A stretch of DNA of 64,000 nt from Neptunicella sp048268085 (GCF_048268085.1 NZ_JBLWWF010000022.1:5726-69725), one strand, 5' to 3'. Counted from the first letter of the stretch, positions 43,941 to 54,561 are shown. Notes: generated from the letters alone by a model not told the origin. Numbers and translations: made by a program.

Positions 43941-44921
43941 CTATTTACCTCCCCAAAGCACCACCGCCGCGGTAATGACTAAATTAAGCAGAGCCAGCGG
44001 CAGCATCCACTTCCAGCCAAATTGCAACAGTTGATCAAAACGGGGACGAGGCAATGCTGCGCGCAATAAAATAAAGAAGCAGATGAGCAATAAGGTTTTG
44101 ATGATGAACCAGACAATTGGCGGCAACCAGGGTCCTAGCCAACCACCTAAAAACAAGGTAGTGATCATCATCGAAATCAGCATCATGCCCAGATATTCAC
44201 CGAGGAAAAATAACGCGAATTTAATCCCCGAATATTCAGTATGGAATCCGGCCGTCAGTTCAGTTTCCGCTTCCGGTAAGTCAAACGGCAACCGATGGCT
44301 TTCGGCGATACCGGCAATCATAAAAATGACAAAACCGACAAACTGCGGCACCACATACCACAGACCGGTTTGGGCATGCACAATCGCAGACAGGTTAAAA
44401 CTGCCACTGAGCATCACCACACCTAACAAGGACACTCCCATAAACACTTCATAACTGATAGTTTGAGCCGCAGCACGCATGCCGCCGAGCATGGCGTATT
44501 TGTTATTCGACGACCAGCCCGCCAAAATCACCGAATACACCGCCATCGAGGTCATCGCCAGAAAAAACAGCACGCCGATATTAGTATCTGACACCACTAA
44601 ATCTGGCGTCATCGGCACCACCGCAAAACTCATTAAAATCGACACCGCACCAATTAGTGGCGCCAATACAAACACGGGTTTATCGGCAAATGGCGGGATC
44701 CAGTCATGTTTAAACAAAATTTTGATTAAGTCCGCGAGCGACTGCAAAATACCGAAAGGCCCAACCCGATTGGGGCCGTAGCGTTGTTGCCAGAAACCCA
44801 ATAAACGTCGTTCAAACCAAACCAGCATCGCAGCGATAGGAATAAGAATCGCCACCATCAGGGTAATCATGATCAGCAAGTCCACATTTTGCATTATCAT
44901 CTCGAGCAACGAGTTCAGCAT
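43941..44921 (-). CDS. nuoH: NADH-quinone oxidoreductase subunit H
   Basis: The 326-residue membrane subunit forms the quinone chamber with NuoB and NuoD. It has about eight helices and the highly conserved segments RRLLGFWQQRYGPNRVGPFG, MAGIAESHRLPFDLPEAETELTAG (acidic loop) and EYSGIKFALFFLGEY. It overlaps the nuoG stop by one base. Confidence 0.97.
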   Translation of the reverse strand: MLNSLLEMIMQNVDLLIMITLMVAILIPIAAMLVWFERRLLGFWQQRYGPNRVGPFGILQSLADLIKILFKHDWIPPFADKPVFVLAPLIGAVSILMSFAVVPMTPDLVVSDTNIGVLFFLAMTSMAVYSVILAGWSSNNKYAMLGGMRAAAQTISYEVFMGVSLLGVVMLSGSFNLSAIVHAQTGLWYVVPQFVGFVIFMIAGIAESHRLPFDLPEAETELTAGFHTEYSGIKFALFFLGEYLGMMLISMMITTLFLGGWLGPWLPPIVWFIIKTLLLICFFILLRAALPRPRFDQLLQFGWKWMLPLALLNLVITAAVVLWGGK

Positions 44922-47731
44922 TAGACTATCCCCTCAATAAATTGAATCGGAATGGTCTGATCTTGTGCCATCAATCGTGACTTTAATGCCGCTTTTTGCG
45001 CCTGTTGCTGTTGGCGCTGATCAGCTAAACGTTTTTTATGGGCAGTCACTTTTTGGCTACTGGCCGGAATAAGTACCTCGCATTCGGTTAAATTAAAGGG
45101 TTGATCGGCAGGTACATAAACCAACGCACAATTGGCTGGTACCTTGTCGCTAATGCTCACCTGCAGTAAGGTTTTATCATCATCACAACTGACCCATTGC
45201 TCATTTTTAAGCTCCACCTCGTCGGCCTGTTTAGGCGATATGATGATTTGTGCCTGTGGTGTCAGCTGCTGAATTGGTAGCGCCTGCAAACTCAAACTAT
45301 CGCTGCCAAATACTTTTAACAGTGGTAGTAATTTCCAGTTGGCTTTGCTTAGTGACGACCAACTTGCCTGCCACTTGAACCAGTAACTTTCACTGTGTTG
45401 ATTGACACAGAATACGCCTTGCTGCGCTGGTAACTCGGGCCCCCGATATTCATCACGAAACTTGTGATTAGACTGATTGGAATTCCAACCTGGTGACCAG
45501 CTATAGGCCATTGGGATAGTATTCTGCGCTGGGTTTATTTCCTCTGCGGATATTTTTTCTCCCGACACACGTTCCCCGGGTAACAGCCCTTCCATACTAT
45601 GTTTATAAGGTGCATTCAGTTCAACAAAGGGTTTGGGCTCATGCACTGTCTGGTTGGCTAACATCGCAGTACGACCACTATAACGAGGCGATTGCATGGC
45701 AATCTGTTGTTGAGCAATTTGTTGCCAGTGCGAATCAAAATGTAAATAGGTGGCGCTGATCAAACTACGTAACTGACTGAGATCCTTAATTTCACCTAAC
45801 TGGTGGTCCTGCACTTTTGCCAGATTCACCAGCCACTGCCAAGCTGGTAAACAAGGGGCTGAAGGGCTACTGGCCGGCCACCACGATTGCACCAATCCCT
45901 GATAATTTAAGCTACTGCCACTCGATTCACTGAAACTGGCAAGAGGCAGATTAATTTCATTTTTTACCGGCTCAGATAATTGGCTTAATCGCAGTAATTG
46001 ATTGGCATTTTTGCTCCATTCTGCAACTTGTTGCTGACGGACTGGAGAGGTGTGATCCAATACAATCAAATTTACATTTTTGGCTTCGATGCGACTAGCC
46101 AAATCAGTGGCATTGAGATGTGGCCCGTGAGTGAGCAATCCCAACCCCAGCGTATTGCCTTCCGGTGGCACAATACACATCATTGCCTGCGGATTATTGA
46201 TTGCCTTACGAATATTCGCGGCAGCGGCTAAAATCGCACTATGATTGGCCGACCAACCACTGATAATCAGTGGCCGTTTGGCCTGTTTCAAGGTTTCTGC
46301 CAACTGTTCAATCCCCGTCTCGACTTTCTGCACTCGGGGTGTGGGGGCATGTTCATTAAGTAAATTGGCCAGCAGAAAACCCTGCTCGGCAATTTGTTTC
46401 TGATCACCCACAAAATGTAACGTGGCCTGTTCCGTTAAGGCATTATCACCATAGCCAAGTATCGCCAACGGCACTTTGTTGTGGGGTAATATCTGTCGCA
46501 CTGCAGCATCCTGCCAGGTGGGAACACGCAGTTTTTGTGCCTGTTGTTTGGCCTTATTTAACAACGCCTGACGCACCGACAGGGCAATACGCGGCGCACT
46601 GTTATTAATATCTTCACCGACAATAACAATCGCGTCGGCTTGTTCAATTTGCGCCAGACTGGCCTGCGGCCATTGCTGTAAAATGGCCATATGCAGTGCC
46701 AGCAATTGTTCTTGTTGTGGATCAGACATGGCACAGAAATTTTCCGCTCCGACTAACTGCTGCAAAGCAAAATTGTCTTCCAGGCTCGCCTGGGTACTTC
46801 CTACCCCCAACCACTGGGCTTTATCTTTAAGGCGACTTTGTAACGTTGGGTCGGCCCAAGCAGTGTCCTGCCCATCCATACTGATGACGTGGCGGCGCTG
46901 TTCACTGTTGACAAAACCAAAGCCAAAACGGCCTCGGTCACACAAAAAATAGCCATTCAAATGATCGTTAAATCGGTTAGTGACACGGCGGATGGAACCG
47001 TAGCGTTCACTCAACGTAATATTGCATCCCACCGAACAATGCTGACACACCGATGGAGCTGCCTGAATATCCCATTTACGCGCGTAGTGATCGCCAAAGG
47101 GCTTGTCGGTAAACACCCCAGTGGGGCAAACCTCCACCAAATTCCCGGCAAATTCGCTTTCCAGCGTACCGTCGCACTGACGTCCAAAGTAGACATGATT
47201 TTTGGATGCCTGTGCCGCTAAATCCTTACCACCGGCATAATCTTTATAAAAGCGTTCGCACCGATAACAGGTAATACAACGGTTCATTTCATGTTTGATT
47301 AGCGGGCCTAAATCCTGATTAGGAAATGTGGTCTTTTTGCCTTTGTATTGGCGCGAATAGTGACCGCTCATCACCGTCATATCCTGTAAATGACATTCCC
47401 CCCCTTCTGCACATACCGGACAATCATGGGGATGATGAGTCATTTGTGCGGCAATCACTTCAGCCCGAAATTCCTTTTCAGCCGGTTTTTGCATACTCAC
47501 GCGCATGCCCTCAGTAACGGACGTCATACAGGCGACAATCATCCGTCCACGACTGTCATTTTCGTCCTGATACTGAGTCATGGCACACAATCGACAGGCT
47601 CCTACCGAGCCCATAGCCGGATGCCAACAAAAATAAGGCAGATCTTTTTTTAGCGACAAACAGGCCTGTAACAGATTTTGCCCTTCTGCCACCTCGTATT
47701 GCTGATTATCAATAAATATCTTGGTCATCAT
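44921..47731 (-). CDS. nuoG: NADH-quinone oxidoreductase subunit G
   Basis: The 936-residue iron-sulfur subunit has an N-terminal 2Fe-2S ferredoxin domain (CWHPAMGSVGACRLC, then a fourth cysteine), the His/Cys-ligated N5 site (HDCPVCAEGGEC), the 4Fe-4S motif CITCYRC, and the extra CQHCSVGC motif for cluster N7, found in E. coli-type enzymes. A molybdopterin-oxidoreductase-like domain without cofactor makes up the rest. Two adjacent ATGs (47731, 47728) are possible starts. Confidence 0.96.
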   Translation of the reverse strand: MMTKIFIDNQQYEVAEGQNLLQACLSLKKDLPYFCWHPAMGSVGACRLCAMTQYQDENDSRGRMIVACMTSVTEGMRVSMQKPAEKEFRAEVIAAQMTHHPHDCPVCAEGGECHLQDMTVMSGHYSRQYKGKKTTFPNQDLGPLIKHEMNRCITCYRCERFYKDYAGGKDLAAQASKNHVYFGRQCDGTLESEFAGNLVEVCPTGVFTDKPFGDHYARKWDIQAAPSVCQHCSVGCNITLSERYGSIRRVTNRFNDHLNGYFLCDRGRFGFGFVNSEQRRHVISMDGQDTAWADPTLQSRLKDKAQWLGVGSTQASLEDNFALQQLVGAENFCAMSDPQQEQLLALHMAILQQWPQASLAQIEQADAIVIVGEDINNSAPRIALSVRQALLNKAKQQAQKLRVPTWQDAAVRQILPHNKVPLAILGYGDNALTEQATLHFVGDQKQIAEQGFLLANLLNEHAPTPRVQKVETGIEQLAETLKQAKRPLIISGWSANHSAILAAAANIRKAINNPQAMMCIVPPEGNTLGLGLLTHGPHLNATDLASRIEAKNVNLIVLDHTSPVRQQQVAEWSKNANQLLRLSQLSEPVKNEINLPLASFSESSGSSLNYQGLVQSWWPASSPSAPCLPAWQWLVNLAKVQDHQLGEIKDLSQLRSLISATYLHFDSHWQQIAQQQIAMQSPRYSGRTAMLANQTVHEPKPFVELNAPYKHSMEGLLPGERVSGEKISAEEINPAQNTIPMAYSWSPGWNSNQSNHKFRDEYRGPELPAQQGVFCVNQHSESYWFKWQASWSSLSKANWKLLPLLKVFGSDSLSLQALPIQQLTPQAQIIISPKQADEVELKNEQWVSCDDDKTLLQVSISDKVPANCALVYVPADQPFNLTECEVLIPASSQKVTAHKKRLADQRQQQQAQKAALKSRLMAQDQTIPIQFIEGIV

Positions 47732-49009
47732 TTAATGTCCGTAAGGACAGCCCTTGTGATCAATATGCTGCTGAAATTCATCAGCGAAATATTTCATGCC
47801 ACTACGCAACGGCTCCACTGCCCCCGGAGCCAGTGCGCAGAAGGTTTTTCCAATCCACATAAAACCGCACAGTTTTTGTAATTCATCAATATCGTCTTGA
47901 GAACCTTGACCGCTTTCAATTCGACTGAGTATTTCCACCGCCCAAGGCAAACCATCGCGGCAGGGTGTGCACCAACCACAAGATTCTTGAGCGAAAAATT
48001 GCATTAAATTCAAAATCATGCCCACTGGACAGTGGTGATCATCCAACGCAATAATTCCACCCGTGCCTAAACGACTCCCGGCCTTGGCAATCACGTCGTA
48101 TTCCATTTTCAAATCCAAATGTTCCGGCAGCAGAAAATCGGTCGATGCGCCACCGGGTAACCAGCCTTTCAGTTTTAATCCATCCTGCATGCCTCCGCCC
48201 AAATCAAAGATTTGTTGTGCGGTAGCACCCATAGGCAGTTCCCATAAACCAGCCTGTTTTACCCGACCGCTGATACCGTAAATTTTGGTTCCCTTATCCG
48301 GACTGTCGGCGAGTTCGGTGTACCATTTGGCGCCGTTTTTCAAAATACACGGCAAGTTGCACAGCGTTTCGCAATTATTGACGATGGTGGGCCGCCCAAA
48401 TAATCCCACCACCTGCGGAAATGGGGGTTTAGCCCGAGGATTGGCACGCTTGCCTTCCAGCGCATTAATTAATGCTGTTTCCTCACCACAAATATAGCGC
48501 CCTGCGCTGGTATGAAGATGTATCGTAAGTGAATAGTTACTTCCTTTAATGTTTTTTCCTAACAGTTTAGCCTTAGTCGCCTCATCAATGGCCTGCTGTA
48601 AACGCTTGGCACAAAGTCGATATTCACCACGCAAGAAGATAAACGCTACATTGGCACCGATGGCATAAGCCGCGATCATCATGCCTTCAATCAGCAGATG
48701 CGGCGCGCCTTCCATCAACATGCGATCCTTAAAGGTACCCGGCTCCATTTCATCCGCATTACATACCAGATATTTCTGTTCTGGTGCGTCATCGCCCATA
48801 GGTACAAAGCTCCATTTAGTACCGGTTTGAAATCCAGCACCACCACGACCTTTTAACTCTGAGTCAGTGACTTGTTGTTGCACCTCTTTCGCAGTCATGG
48901 CCAACGCATTAGTAAAACCCTGATAGCCGCCCGTGTTTTGGTAAGCAGCCAAATCCTGTGGATTAACTCTGTCCAGGTATTGCGTTAGGGGTTTATGCAC
49001 ATTTGACAT
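47732..49009 (-). CDS. nuoF: NADH-quinone oxidoreductase subunit F
   Basis: The 425-residue NADH-binding flavoprotein subunit has the NADH/FMN glycine-rich loop SELKGRGGAGFQTGTKW, VCNADEMEPGTFKDR, and the 4Fe-4S cluster N3 motif ESCGWCTPCRDG with a distal cysteine in GKTFCALAPGA. Hydride from NADH enters complex I here. It is directly adjacent to nuoE and nuoG without spacer. Confidence 0.97.
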   Translation of the reverse strand: MSNVHKPLTQYLDRVNPQDLAAYQNTGGYQGFTNALAMTAKEVQQQVTDSELKGRGGAGFQTGTKWSFVPMGDDAPEQKYLVCNADEMEPGTFKDRMLMEGAPHLLIEGMMIAAYAIGANVAFIFLRGEYRLCAKRLQQAIDEATKAKLLGKNIKGSNYSLTIHLHTSAGRYICGEETALINALEGKRANPRAKPPFPQVVGLFGRPTIVNNCETLCNLPCILKNGAKWYTELADSPDKGTKIYGISGRVKQAGLWELPMGATAQQIFDLGGGMQDGLKLKGWLPGGASTDFLLPEHLDLKMEYDVIAKAGSRLGTGGIIALDDHHCPVGMILNLMQFFAQESCGWCTPCRDGLPWAVEILSRIESGQGSQDDIDELQKLCGFMWIGKTFCALAPGAVEPLRSGMKYFADEFQQHIDHKGCPYGH

Positions 49010-49561
49010 TTATGCCTTTCCCCCTGATTTAGCGGTTTTAACGCCGATGTCAGCCAATAATTGATCGATTGATTCAATGGTCAGATTTTCCACCAAGTCA
49101 CCGTTATGCATTAACGCCGGCGCTTTATCACAACAACCGAGACAGACATTAGTTAATAGCGTCACTTTGCCATCCGCGCTGGTTTGGCCAAATTCGATGC
49201 CAAGTTGCTGTTTAAGATGGGCGCCAATCAATGGAAAATCGTGCAGCCAACAGCTAATACTGTCGCACAAATGAATAATATGCTCGCCCACCGGCTGGCG
49301 GTAAATATGGTTATAAAAAGTCGCGACCCCTTCCAGTTGCACGACTGGCATTTGCAATAAATCAGCAATCGCATACAAACATTCATCGCTGATCCAGCGC
49401 CGCTCACGCTGTACAATCTGCATTGCATCAATACCGGCGGCGGCACGCTCTTCATACAATGCACATTCATGCTCAATAGCATCAATTTCGGTCTTGCTGA
49501 GTACCGTACGGTAATCAATCTGCTGAATCACAATAGGATCGGTTAAGCTGAAATCACTCAT
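49010..49561 (-). CDS. nuoE: NADH-quinone oxidoreductase subunit E
   Basis: The 183-residue thioredoxin-like subunit binds the 2Fe-2S cluster N1a through cysteines in CDSISC and CLGCC. VEGVATFYNHIY-type sequence (here LEGVATFYNHIYRQPVGEH) is the family hallmark. It overlaps nuoCD by four bases. Confidence 0.96.
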   Translation of the reverse strand: MSDFSLTDPIVIQQIDYRTVLSKTEIDAIEHECALYEERAAAGIDAMQIVQRERRWISDECLYAIADLLQMPVVQLEGVATFYNHIYRQPVGEHIIHLCDSISCWLHDFPLIGAHLKQQLGIEFGQTSADGKVTLLTNVCLGCCDKAPALMHNGDLVENLTIESIDQLLADIGVKTAKSGGKA

Positions 49562-51330
49562 CGGTCTACATCCGCCATCACAAAATCAATACTGCCAATA
49601 GTGGCAATCAAATCAGCAATCATCTGCCCTCTGGCCATTACCGGAATCATTTGCAGATGAGGGAAAGACGGCGTGCGTATTCGAGTACGGTAACTCATGG
49701 TGCTGTGATCACTGGTAATGTAATAGGCATTGCTGCCTTTAGTGGCTTCCACTTCCATCATCACTTCACCTGCCGGCATAACAGGTCCCCAGCTCATACT
49801 TAAAAAATGCGGGATTAAACTGTCGATATCCGTCATGGTGCGATCTTTACGTGGTGGTGTGGTCAACGGATGTTCAGCTTTATAATCACCGGCGGGCATA
49901 TTTTGTACGCATTGACGAATTATCCGCATACTCTGGCGAATTTCTTCCACCCGCACGGCACAACGGTCATAACAATCGCCGTTATTGCCTAACGGCACTT
50001 CAAATTCAAAATTGTCATAACCGCTATAGGGGCGTTTTTTACGCAGATCAAAATCCAATCCGGTGGCTCGCAAACCGGCCCCTGTCACTCCCCAATCAAT
50101 GGCTGTCTCGGTGTCATAGGCGCCAATACCAATAGTTCGCGCCTTAAGAATGCTATTATTCATCACCATTTTGTCGTAGTCGGCCATGCGTTTGGGCATA
50201 TAGTCGAGCCATTCGGTGATCATTTTGTCCCAACCATTTGGTAAATCACTGGCGGTACCACCAATCCGGAACCAGCTTGGATGCATACGCGCACCGGTAA
50301 TCGCTTCAACGATGCCAAATAATTTTTCCCGATCGACAAACATATAAAAAATCGGTGATAGCGCACCGATATCCTGAGCAAACGTGCCGTAAAACAACAA
50401 ATGACTAAGAATGCGAAAAATTTCCGCCATCATGACCCGAATCACTTTGGCTCGCTCCGGCACAGCAATACCCGCCAATTTTTCCAGCGCCATCACATAA
50501 GGCAGGTTATTCATTACCCCACCCAGATAATCTATTCGGTCAGTGTAGGGAATGTAGGAGTGCCAACTCTGACGTTCAGCCATTTTCTCCGCGCCCCGGT
50601 GGTGGTAGCCAATATCCGGAATCGCATCAATAATTTCTTCTCCATCCAGTTGCAACATGATGCGGAAAACACCATGCACACTAGGATGGTTAGGACCTAA
50701 ATTCAGCCACATAAATTCATCAGGGTTGCCTTGAGGTTTCAGTCCCCACGCTTCGGGTTTGAATTTAAGTGCTTCTTGTTCCACATCACGAATATCATCC
50801 GGCAGGCTAAATTTGCCCATTTCGGTGGCTCGGGCCGGATGCTTTTTGAGTAACGGGTGACCTTGCCACGTCGTAGGCATCATAATTCGGCGCAGACAGG
50901 GATGGCCCTTAAAATCAATACCAAACAGATCCCAGACTTCCCTTTCATACCAGTTCGCATTCGGCCAGATATGACTGATACTAGGTGCCACTTTATGACT
51001 GATTGGCAACGGCACTTTAATCCGAACATCCTGATTGCGCTGGTAGGAACGAAATACATACACCAAGGTAAACTCACGGCGCTGCTCCAAAAAGCAATGC
51101 TGCCGATGGGTTTCATCCAGAGCGGTTAAATCGAACAAAAAATCGAAGGGTTTAGCCAGTTTACGACGCAAAATATCGCACAACTCAAGTAAATGCTGAG
51201 GTTCTACCCATATCGTCTGTACTTGATCAGCAGTGGTTTCAACCAGCAAATCCGCTTCCAACAGTGGTTGGATTTCACTGTGCAGCATGGATTTAACGGA
51301 GTCGCTTTGAATGGATTCAGCCACCGGCAT
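49558..51330 (-). CDS. nuoCD: NADH-quinone oxidoreductase fused subunits C and D
   Basis: The 590-residue fusion joins a 30-kDa NuoC domain (about 1-180, with YEREVWDLFGIDFKGHPCLRRI) to a 49-kDa NuoD domain (about 200-590, with NLGPNHPSVHGVFR, the quinone-site histidine loop, and DPCMSCTDR-like C terminus replaced here by IDFVMADVDR, as in other fused forms). The C-D fusion is usual in gammaproteobacteria. It starts two bases after nuoB. Confidence 0.96.
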   Translation of the reverse strand: MPVAESIQSDSVKSMLHSEIQPLLEADLLVETTADQVQTIWVEPQHLLELCDILRRKLAKPFDFLFDLTALDETHRQHCFLEQRREFTLVYVFRSYQRNQDVRIKVPLPISHKVAPSISHIWPNANWYEREVWDLFGIDFKGHPCLRRIMMPTTWQGHPLLKKHPARATEMGKFSLPDDIRDVEQEALKFKPEAWGLKPQGNPDEFMWLNLGPNHPSVHGVFRIMLQLDGEEIIDAIPDIGYHHRGAEKMAERQSWHSYIPYTDRIDYLGGVMNNLPYVMALEKLAGIAVPERAKVIRVMMAEIFRILSHLLFYGTFAQDIGALSPIFYMFVDREKLFGIVEAITGARMHPSWFRIGGTASDLPNGWDKMITEWLDYMPKRMADYDKMVMNNSILKARTIGIGAYDTETAIDWGVTGAGLRATGLDFDLRKKRPYSGYDNFEFEVPLGNNGDCYDRCAVRVEEIRQSMRIIRQCVQNMPAGDYKAEHPLTTPPRKDRTMTDIDSLIPHFLSMSWGPVMPAGEVMMEVEATKGSNAYYITSDHSTMSYRTRIRTPSFPHLQMIPVMARGQMIADLIATIGSIDFVMADVDR

Positions 51331-51332
51331 AC

Positions 51333-51986
51333 TCAGATCCTGTCCGGTGGGGTTAAATCGCGGGTTTTCATCCGTTCGGCATGTTTAATATCCCGCTGAC
51401 TGGGTTTGGCAATTTGCGTCACTCCTTGTTCACCCACCACCCAACTCAGTGGCCGCTGTTCTTTGCCAATAGAGTCGCGTAACAATAACAAACCTTCCAT
51501 CAGGGCTTCAGGGCGCGGTGGACAACCCGGTACATACACATCTACCGGTAAAAATTTATCGACCCCTTGCACCACCGAGTAAATATCGTACATGCCACCC
51601 GAGTTCGCACAAGAGCCCATAGATATAACCCATTTGGGCTCTAGCAACTGATCATAAAGATGCTTAACTACCGGAGCCATTTTGCGAAATACCGTGCCAG
51701 AAATCACAATCAAATCGGCTTCACGAGGTGTCGCACGGATCACCTCCGCGCCAAACCGGGCAATATCATGACGAGCGGTAAAGCTGGTCGCCATTTCCAC
51801 GTAACAGCAAGATAAACCAAAATTAAATGGCCAAATGGAGTTTTTACGCCCCCAGTTGATCATGTTATTCAAACTACTAAACAACACATTACGTTTTACT
51901 TCTTGCCTTATTTGCGGATCATCAACGGCGATCTGCTCAGAAGACTGATGCACCACCACATTGGGATCGCTTAGATTCCAGTCCAT
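51333..51986 (-). CDS. nuoB: NADH-quinone oxidoreductase subunit B
   Basis: The 217-residue subunit carries cluster N2, the last iron-sulfur centre before quinone. The tandem cysteines in SCCYVEMA, the cysteine in MGSCANSGGMY and the one in VPGCPPRPEA supply four ligands. It overlaps the nuoA stop by one base. Confidence 0.97.
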   Translation of the reverse strand: MDWNLSDPNVVVHQSSEQIAVDDPQIRQEVKRNVLFSSLNNMINWGRKNSIWPFNFGLSCCYVEMATSFTARHDIARFGAEVIRATPREADLIVISGTVFRKMAPVVKHLYDQLLEPKWVISMGSCANSGGMYDIYSVVQGVDKFLPVDVYVPGCPPRPEALMEGLLLLRDSIGKEQRPLSWVVGEQGVTQIAKPSQRDIKHAERMKTRDLTPPDRI

Positions 51987-52390
51987 TATTTCTTCCTCAT
52001 TGAAGAATGATTGGCAATGTGGCGATTAACCACAGATAACGCCCCAACGCGCCATAAATACAACAAGCCAACCAGTAAAATCAGAATAAATACTAGTGCC
52101 TCAATAAATCCGGCTAAACCGACTTGCTCAACTGAAATCGCCCAAGCAAATAAAAATAGCGTTTCCAAATCAAATATGACGAAAAAGATAGCGTATAAAA
52201 AAAAGTGACTGCCAAACTTAATCCGTGCACTACCAAGTGACAAAATGCCGGACTCGTAAGGTAAATTAGTCGAATGACCTGCGGTACGTGGGCCCAAAAT
52301 AGCGGAAACCAGCATTACGCCCATTAGCAGTAATACGGTAAAAGAAAAATACAACAGAATCGGCCATAACTCGGCCAGCGCTAGCCCCAT
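51986..52390 (-). CDS. nuoA: NADH-quinone oxidoreductase subunit A
   Basis: The 134-residue membrane subunit has three helices, with the conserved LPYESGILSLGSARIKFGSHFFLYAIFFVIFDLETLFLFAW block; its flexible loop and acidic FDLE are characteristic. It is the first gene of the operon. About 286 bp upstream separate it from the MATE gene and should hold the nuo promoter. Confidence 0.95.
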   Translation of the reverse strand: MGLALAELWPILLYFSFTVLLLMGVMLVSAILGPRTAGHSTNLPYESGILSLGSARIKFGSHFFLYAIFFVIFDLETLFLFAWAISVEQVGLAGFIEALVFILILLVGLLYLWRVGALSVVNRHIANHSSMRKK

Positions 52391-52676
52391 AAAAAATCAA
52401 ATTCCCACATTGGTTTATGATTTTCCGGTCATTTATGCCGGAATTAAAAAGCTTGTTTTGTTGTTGCGAACAATCAGAAACGTTCTGGTTAAAGTTTGTA
52501 CAGATTTTAACTTTCGTCAAATTTGTTAATGAAATTATTAGCTTACAGAGGGGTGGAATGTATTAACAAACCAGCAATAACAAGGGGGGAGATGGATAAA
52601 AAGAATTTTTGCAAGATTAGATTATTAACTTTGAATTAACATTTAAGGGGGGATAAATAATAGTCTCCCGGTCAAT
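52391..52676 (-). promoter_or_regulatory. Leader/promoter region of the nuo operon
   Basis: This 286-bp AT-rich gap holds no ORF that I accept. A small inverted repeat, TTCCGG/CCGGAA with a nine-base loop (about 52423-52443), would lie in the nuoA leader on the minus strand. No unambiguous promoter hexamers, Fnr, ArcA or Fis sites could be assigned by eye. Confidence 0.4.
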
Positions 52677-54083
52677 CTACTTTTGGATTATTGGCTTAGG
52701 GTTGACAGGAATAGCCAGATTTTTCATCCATTTTCGACTACTAATACGCTTATGTACCGGAATAAACTTGGCAAAATCTTCCACAAACATTAAGGCGTAA
52801 ATTACCAGAAACGGAACCTCTAAATAAAAAATGGCAAAGGCATAACAAGGAATGCCAATGAACCACATTACAATGGTGTCGGTAACCAGCACAAAATGAA
52901 TATCTCCCCCCGCCCTAAGCACTCCAAGAATACGTACCATATTGATCACTTTAACCCACACAATACAAGCAAAGAGACCCAATGTTTCAAACAGTAAACC
53001 ACTGGTTAACGGATCGAGTTGGTCAAATTGGCTAACTACCCAGGGTCTTAAAAACCACAGCAAAATGCCCAGTACAATCACCAATGTTATGGTTAGCTGA
53101 ATAAACAACCGTTGCAATTGCCAGGCACCTTGATTACCACCGGCACCAAGCGAGCGACCAATCATTACCGTCGAAGCATTAGATAATCCCACAAATAAAG
53201 CAAAAAACAGGCTTTCTATCGGTACAATTGCGCCCATTACAGCTAGCGCTTCAGTTCCTGCAAAACCGGTGAGTACATGATATGTGGCATTGCCAACGCC
53301 CCACACCAGATGGTTGATCACTAATGGAGCAGAAAAATGTATAAACTTTTTAAACGCGGCTTTATCTCTGATCGCCAAAAAATGCGGCAAATTTAACGCG
53401 AAACCATGTTTCTTTGCATACAACCACACTAAGATTCCGGTTAGCTGCAATAGTCTTGATAATAAGGTCGCCCAGGCGGCTCCTGCGACTCCCAACTCTG
53501 GAAAACCCCAATGGCCGAAGATCAGGGCAAAATTCAAAATCACATTGATTATTGCCGAAAACGCGCCCATCGCTAACGGCAAAGCGGTATTGCCCATTGA
53601 TCGCAAAGCAGACTCGTATATCACAATCAATTGTGTGAGCAGCAAGGCAAGGGCGGTGATTTGTAAATACTCAGCGGCCAGCGCGACTACCTGTGGATCG
53701 GGATTAATCAGCGCCAGTAGAAAATCACTTCCGTAAGCAAACAATAGTATGAAGGGGAGCATCACCACGCTACCTAGCACCAGCGCGAGCGCCAAGGTTT
53801 TTTGACTGGCCGACACATTTTTTGCGCCAGAATATTGCGCGATAAGAATGCCACAACCGGCACCCAGACCATTCATCAACACTAATAACAAGAAATGCAA
53901 TTTTGCCGCTAATCCCACCGCAGCAACGGCAACCGAACCGAGTTCACTTACCATCAACACATCGGCCATGCCCAGAAAGGATTGCAGCATCATCTGGACT
54001 GCAACCGGCACAGCTAAGGCGACAATACTCCACCACAAGGCAGAGCTGCCCCACTGAGATGGAGTTAAATGACGTTGAGACAT
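52677..54083 (-). CDS. MATE family efflux transporter
   Basis: An inner-membrane exporter of about 468 residues with 12 predicted helices in two MatE repeats (about 20-230 and 245-455). It has the MATE-like motifs PVAVQMMLQSFLGMADVLMVSELG and GFAGTEALAVMGAIVPIES. NorM-like members expel cationic drugs using Na+ or H+; the substrate here is unknown. The frame extends to a TTG at 54113, but the ATG at 54083 gives a typical N terminus (MSQRHLTPSQW). Confidence 0.9.
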   Translation of the reverse strand: MSQRHLTPSQWGSSALWWSIVALAVPVAVQMMLQSFLGMADVLMVSELGSVAVAAVGLAAKLHFLLLVLMNGLGAGCGILIAQYSGAKNVSASQKTLALALVLGSVVMLPFILLFAYGSDFLLALINPDPQVVALAAEYLQITALALLLTQLIVIYESALRSMGNTALPLAMGAFSAIINVILNFALIFGHWGFPELGVAGAAWATLLSRLLQLTGILVWLYAKKHGFALNLPHFLAIRDKAAFKKFIHFSAPLVINHLVWGVGNATYHVLTGFAGTEALAVMGAIVPIESLFFALFVGLSNASTVMIGRSLGAGGNQGAWQLQRLFIQLTITLVIVLGILLWFLRPWVVSQFDQLDPLTSGLLFETLGLFACIVWVKVINMVRILGVLRAGGDIHFVLVTDTIVMWFIGIPCYAFAIFYLEVPFLVIYALMFVEDFAKFIPVHKRISSRKWMKNLAIPVNPKPIIQK

Positions 54084-54135
54084 GTTGTGATGATTCGCCA
54101 AGACATTAAACAATAATGTTGATAACTATCTCCGA

Positions 54136-54435
54136 TTAATTATGCAAAGCGTCAGGTAAATCCCGTCGAACAGCAAAAAAATCATTATGGATCTTCTTAT
54201 ACAAAATAATTGAGGCCAATATTAACGTTAGTGCATTAGCCGCAATCACAGCGACATCACCACGCAATATACCGTACCCCAACCATAGTGACACACCCAC
54301 TGTAAATACGATGTACATAGTCAAAGAGAGTGACGAAGTATCGCCAGTTTTAATGACCATCAACACTTGTGGTGCAAAAGAAAACGTTGTGCAAAACGCT
54401 GCAATAAACCCTATAGAATCAATTAAGCCCATCAT
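54136..54435 (-). CDS. SemiSWEET/PQ-loop family transporter
   Basis: A membrane protein of about 99 residues with three helices and the PQ motif in FSFAPQVLMVIKTGDTSSLSLTMY, plus the asparagine-containing third helix AANALTLILASIILYKK. It corresponds to a single SWEET half; two copies dimerise to make a sugar pore in SemiSWEETs. ATGs at 54435 and 54432 and a TTG at 54447 are possible starts; GGGA lies just upstream of the ATGs. Confidence 0.85.
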   Translation of the reverse strand: MMGLIDSIGFIAAFCTTFSFAPQVLMVIKTGDTSSLSLTMYIVFTVGVSLWLGYGILRGDVAVIAANALTLILASIILYKKIHNDFFAVRRDLPDALHN

Positions 54436-54561
54436 AATTCCCAACAACCAAAAACATGCTCAAATTATAGCCATATAAAGTACTATCCTCTATGTTCCAA
54501 CCTTGCATTTACATGTTATAAACTATCATTATTGTTATTAATCTGTTACTGGAGTGATTTG